NCBI GenBank assembly: GCA_021816165.1
Contig: JAKAYZ010000246.1
Coordinates: 1-5,078, forward strand
Reading direction: 5' to 3'
From: Planctomycetota bacterium
Lineage (GTDB): Bacteria > Planctomycetota > Phycisphaerae > WQYP01
Length of the DNA stretch: 5,078 nucleotides
Of the stretch, positions 4,958-5,078 are shown in pieces. The position numbers and the translations under genes were made by a program. Each line of letters begins with the position of its first letter. Position 1 is the first letter of the stretch. Under the pieces are notes generated by a model. That model was given only the letters and a program-made list of their open reading frames with translations, did no database searches and was not told the DNA's origin.

Positions 4958-5078
4958 CCGGCTTGCTGGGAGCAAACGTCGAAATCACCTTGGAAATCCA
5001 CGCCGATCTGGCCGAAAACGTTTCGGATAAAACCATCCGCGACGTGACCGAAAACTGCCGGACATTGAAATTCGAGAC
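4741..5078 (+). pseudogene. C-terminal fragment of a DUF499 AAA-type ATPase
   Basis: In a frame different from the methylase, about 112 codons are open to the window edge. The first ~40 residues are an Ala/Gly/Ser/Pro linker. From 4870 the sequence reads RRFHGSVKIDP, GRDAARIAEEVVQHLTGLLG, VEITLEIHADL and TVT-like DVTENCRTLKFE. This matches my memory of the conserved C-terminus of DUF499 proteins (RFHGSV.LDP, GRDA.RIAEEV, TVTEN.RTLKF), large (~1000-residue) ATPases found beside DUF1156 methylases. The stop codon lies just beyond the window. Walker motifs and the whole N-terminal bulk are absent. No ribosome binding site precedes the fragment; an in-frame ATG at 4726 is unsupported. It marks the far side of a deletion that removed most of the methylase and ATPase genes. 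Confidence 0.75.

Noticed and set aside
1..5078. CRISPR array, insertion-sequence ends or an att site at the tRNA
   Set aside because: No regularly spaced repeats, no transposase remnant, no terminal inverted repeat pair and no second copy of the tRNA 3' end were found by eye.

Overview
The window is bacterial. It has compact gene spacing, Shine-Dalgarno sites, a sigma70-type promoter, an intrinsic terminator and a bacterial tRNA gene. GC content looks moderately above half by eye. The RF1 wording around the GGQ loop (GGPGGQNVNK) and the rpmE-prfA order give a weak impression of the Planctomycetota/Verrucomicrobiota side of bacteria. This is an impression, not a determination.

Layout, left half (1-2313, mostly core genome): the 3' part of a small gene with a HEPN-like R-x4-H motif enters from the left edge and ends at 481. 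A strong promoter (531-560) drives a CAT-anticodon tRNA gene (577-649). It is followed by rpmE (ribosomal protein L31, zinc-binding form, 742-972) with a hairpin/T-tract terminator (994-1033), then prfA (peptide chain release factor 1, 1189-2313). The gene often found after prfA, prmC, is absent.

Right half (2314-5078, accessory): a hairpin-rich spacer of about 300 bases leads into the remains of a multi-gene defence or DNA-modification operon. Four pieces lie head to tail on the + strand. (1) The first roughly 39 codons of a SNF2/DEAD-type helicase start at 2621. (2) An out-of-frame C-terminal fragment of another reading frame ends at 2898. (3) A complete DUF1016/YhcG-type PDDEXK nuclease gene spans 2895-4016. 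(4) The first roughly 241 codons of a DUF1156 (COG1743) adenine-specific DNA methylase start at 4013 and break near 4735 into the last roughly 110 codons of a DUF499 ATPase in another frame. ATGA start/stop overlaps join the surviving frames at 2788, 2895 and 4013.

Main conclusion: the helicase/nuclease/DUF1156/DUF499 system is recognisable but broken at two deletion-like scars, near 2740 and near 4735-4745. The helicase motor, the methylase catalytic (NPPY-type) region and the ATPase core are all missing. Only the DUF1016 nuclease is intact. The deletions may be real genome decay that leaves an orphan nuclease, or they may be chimeric joins in the assembly. Reads spanning the two junctions would decide.
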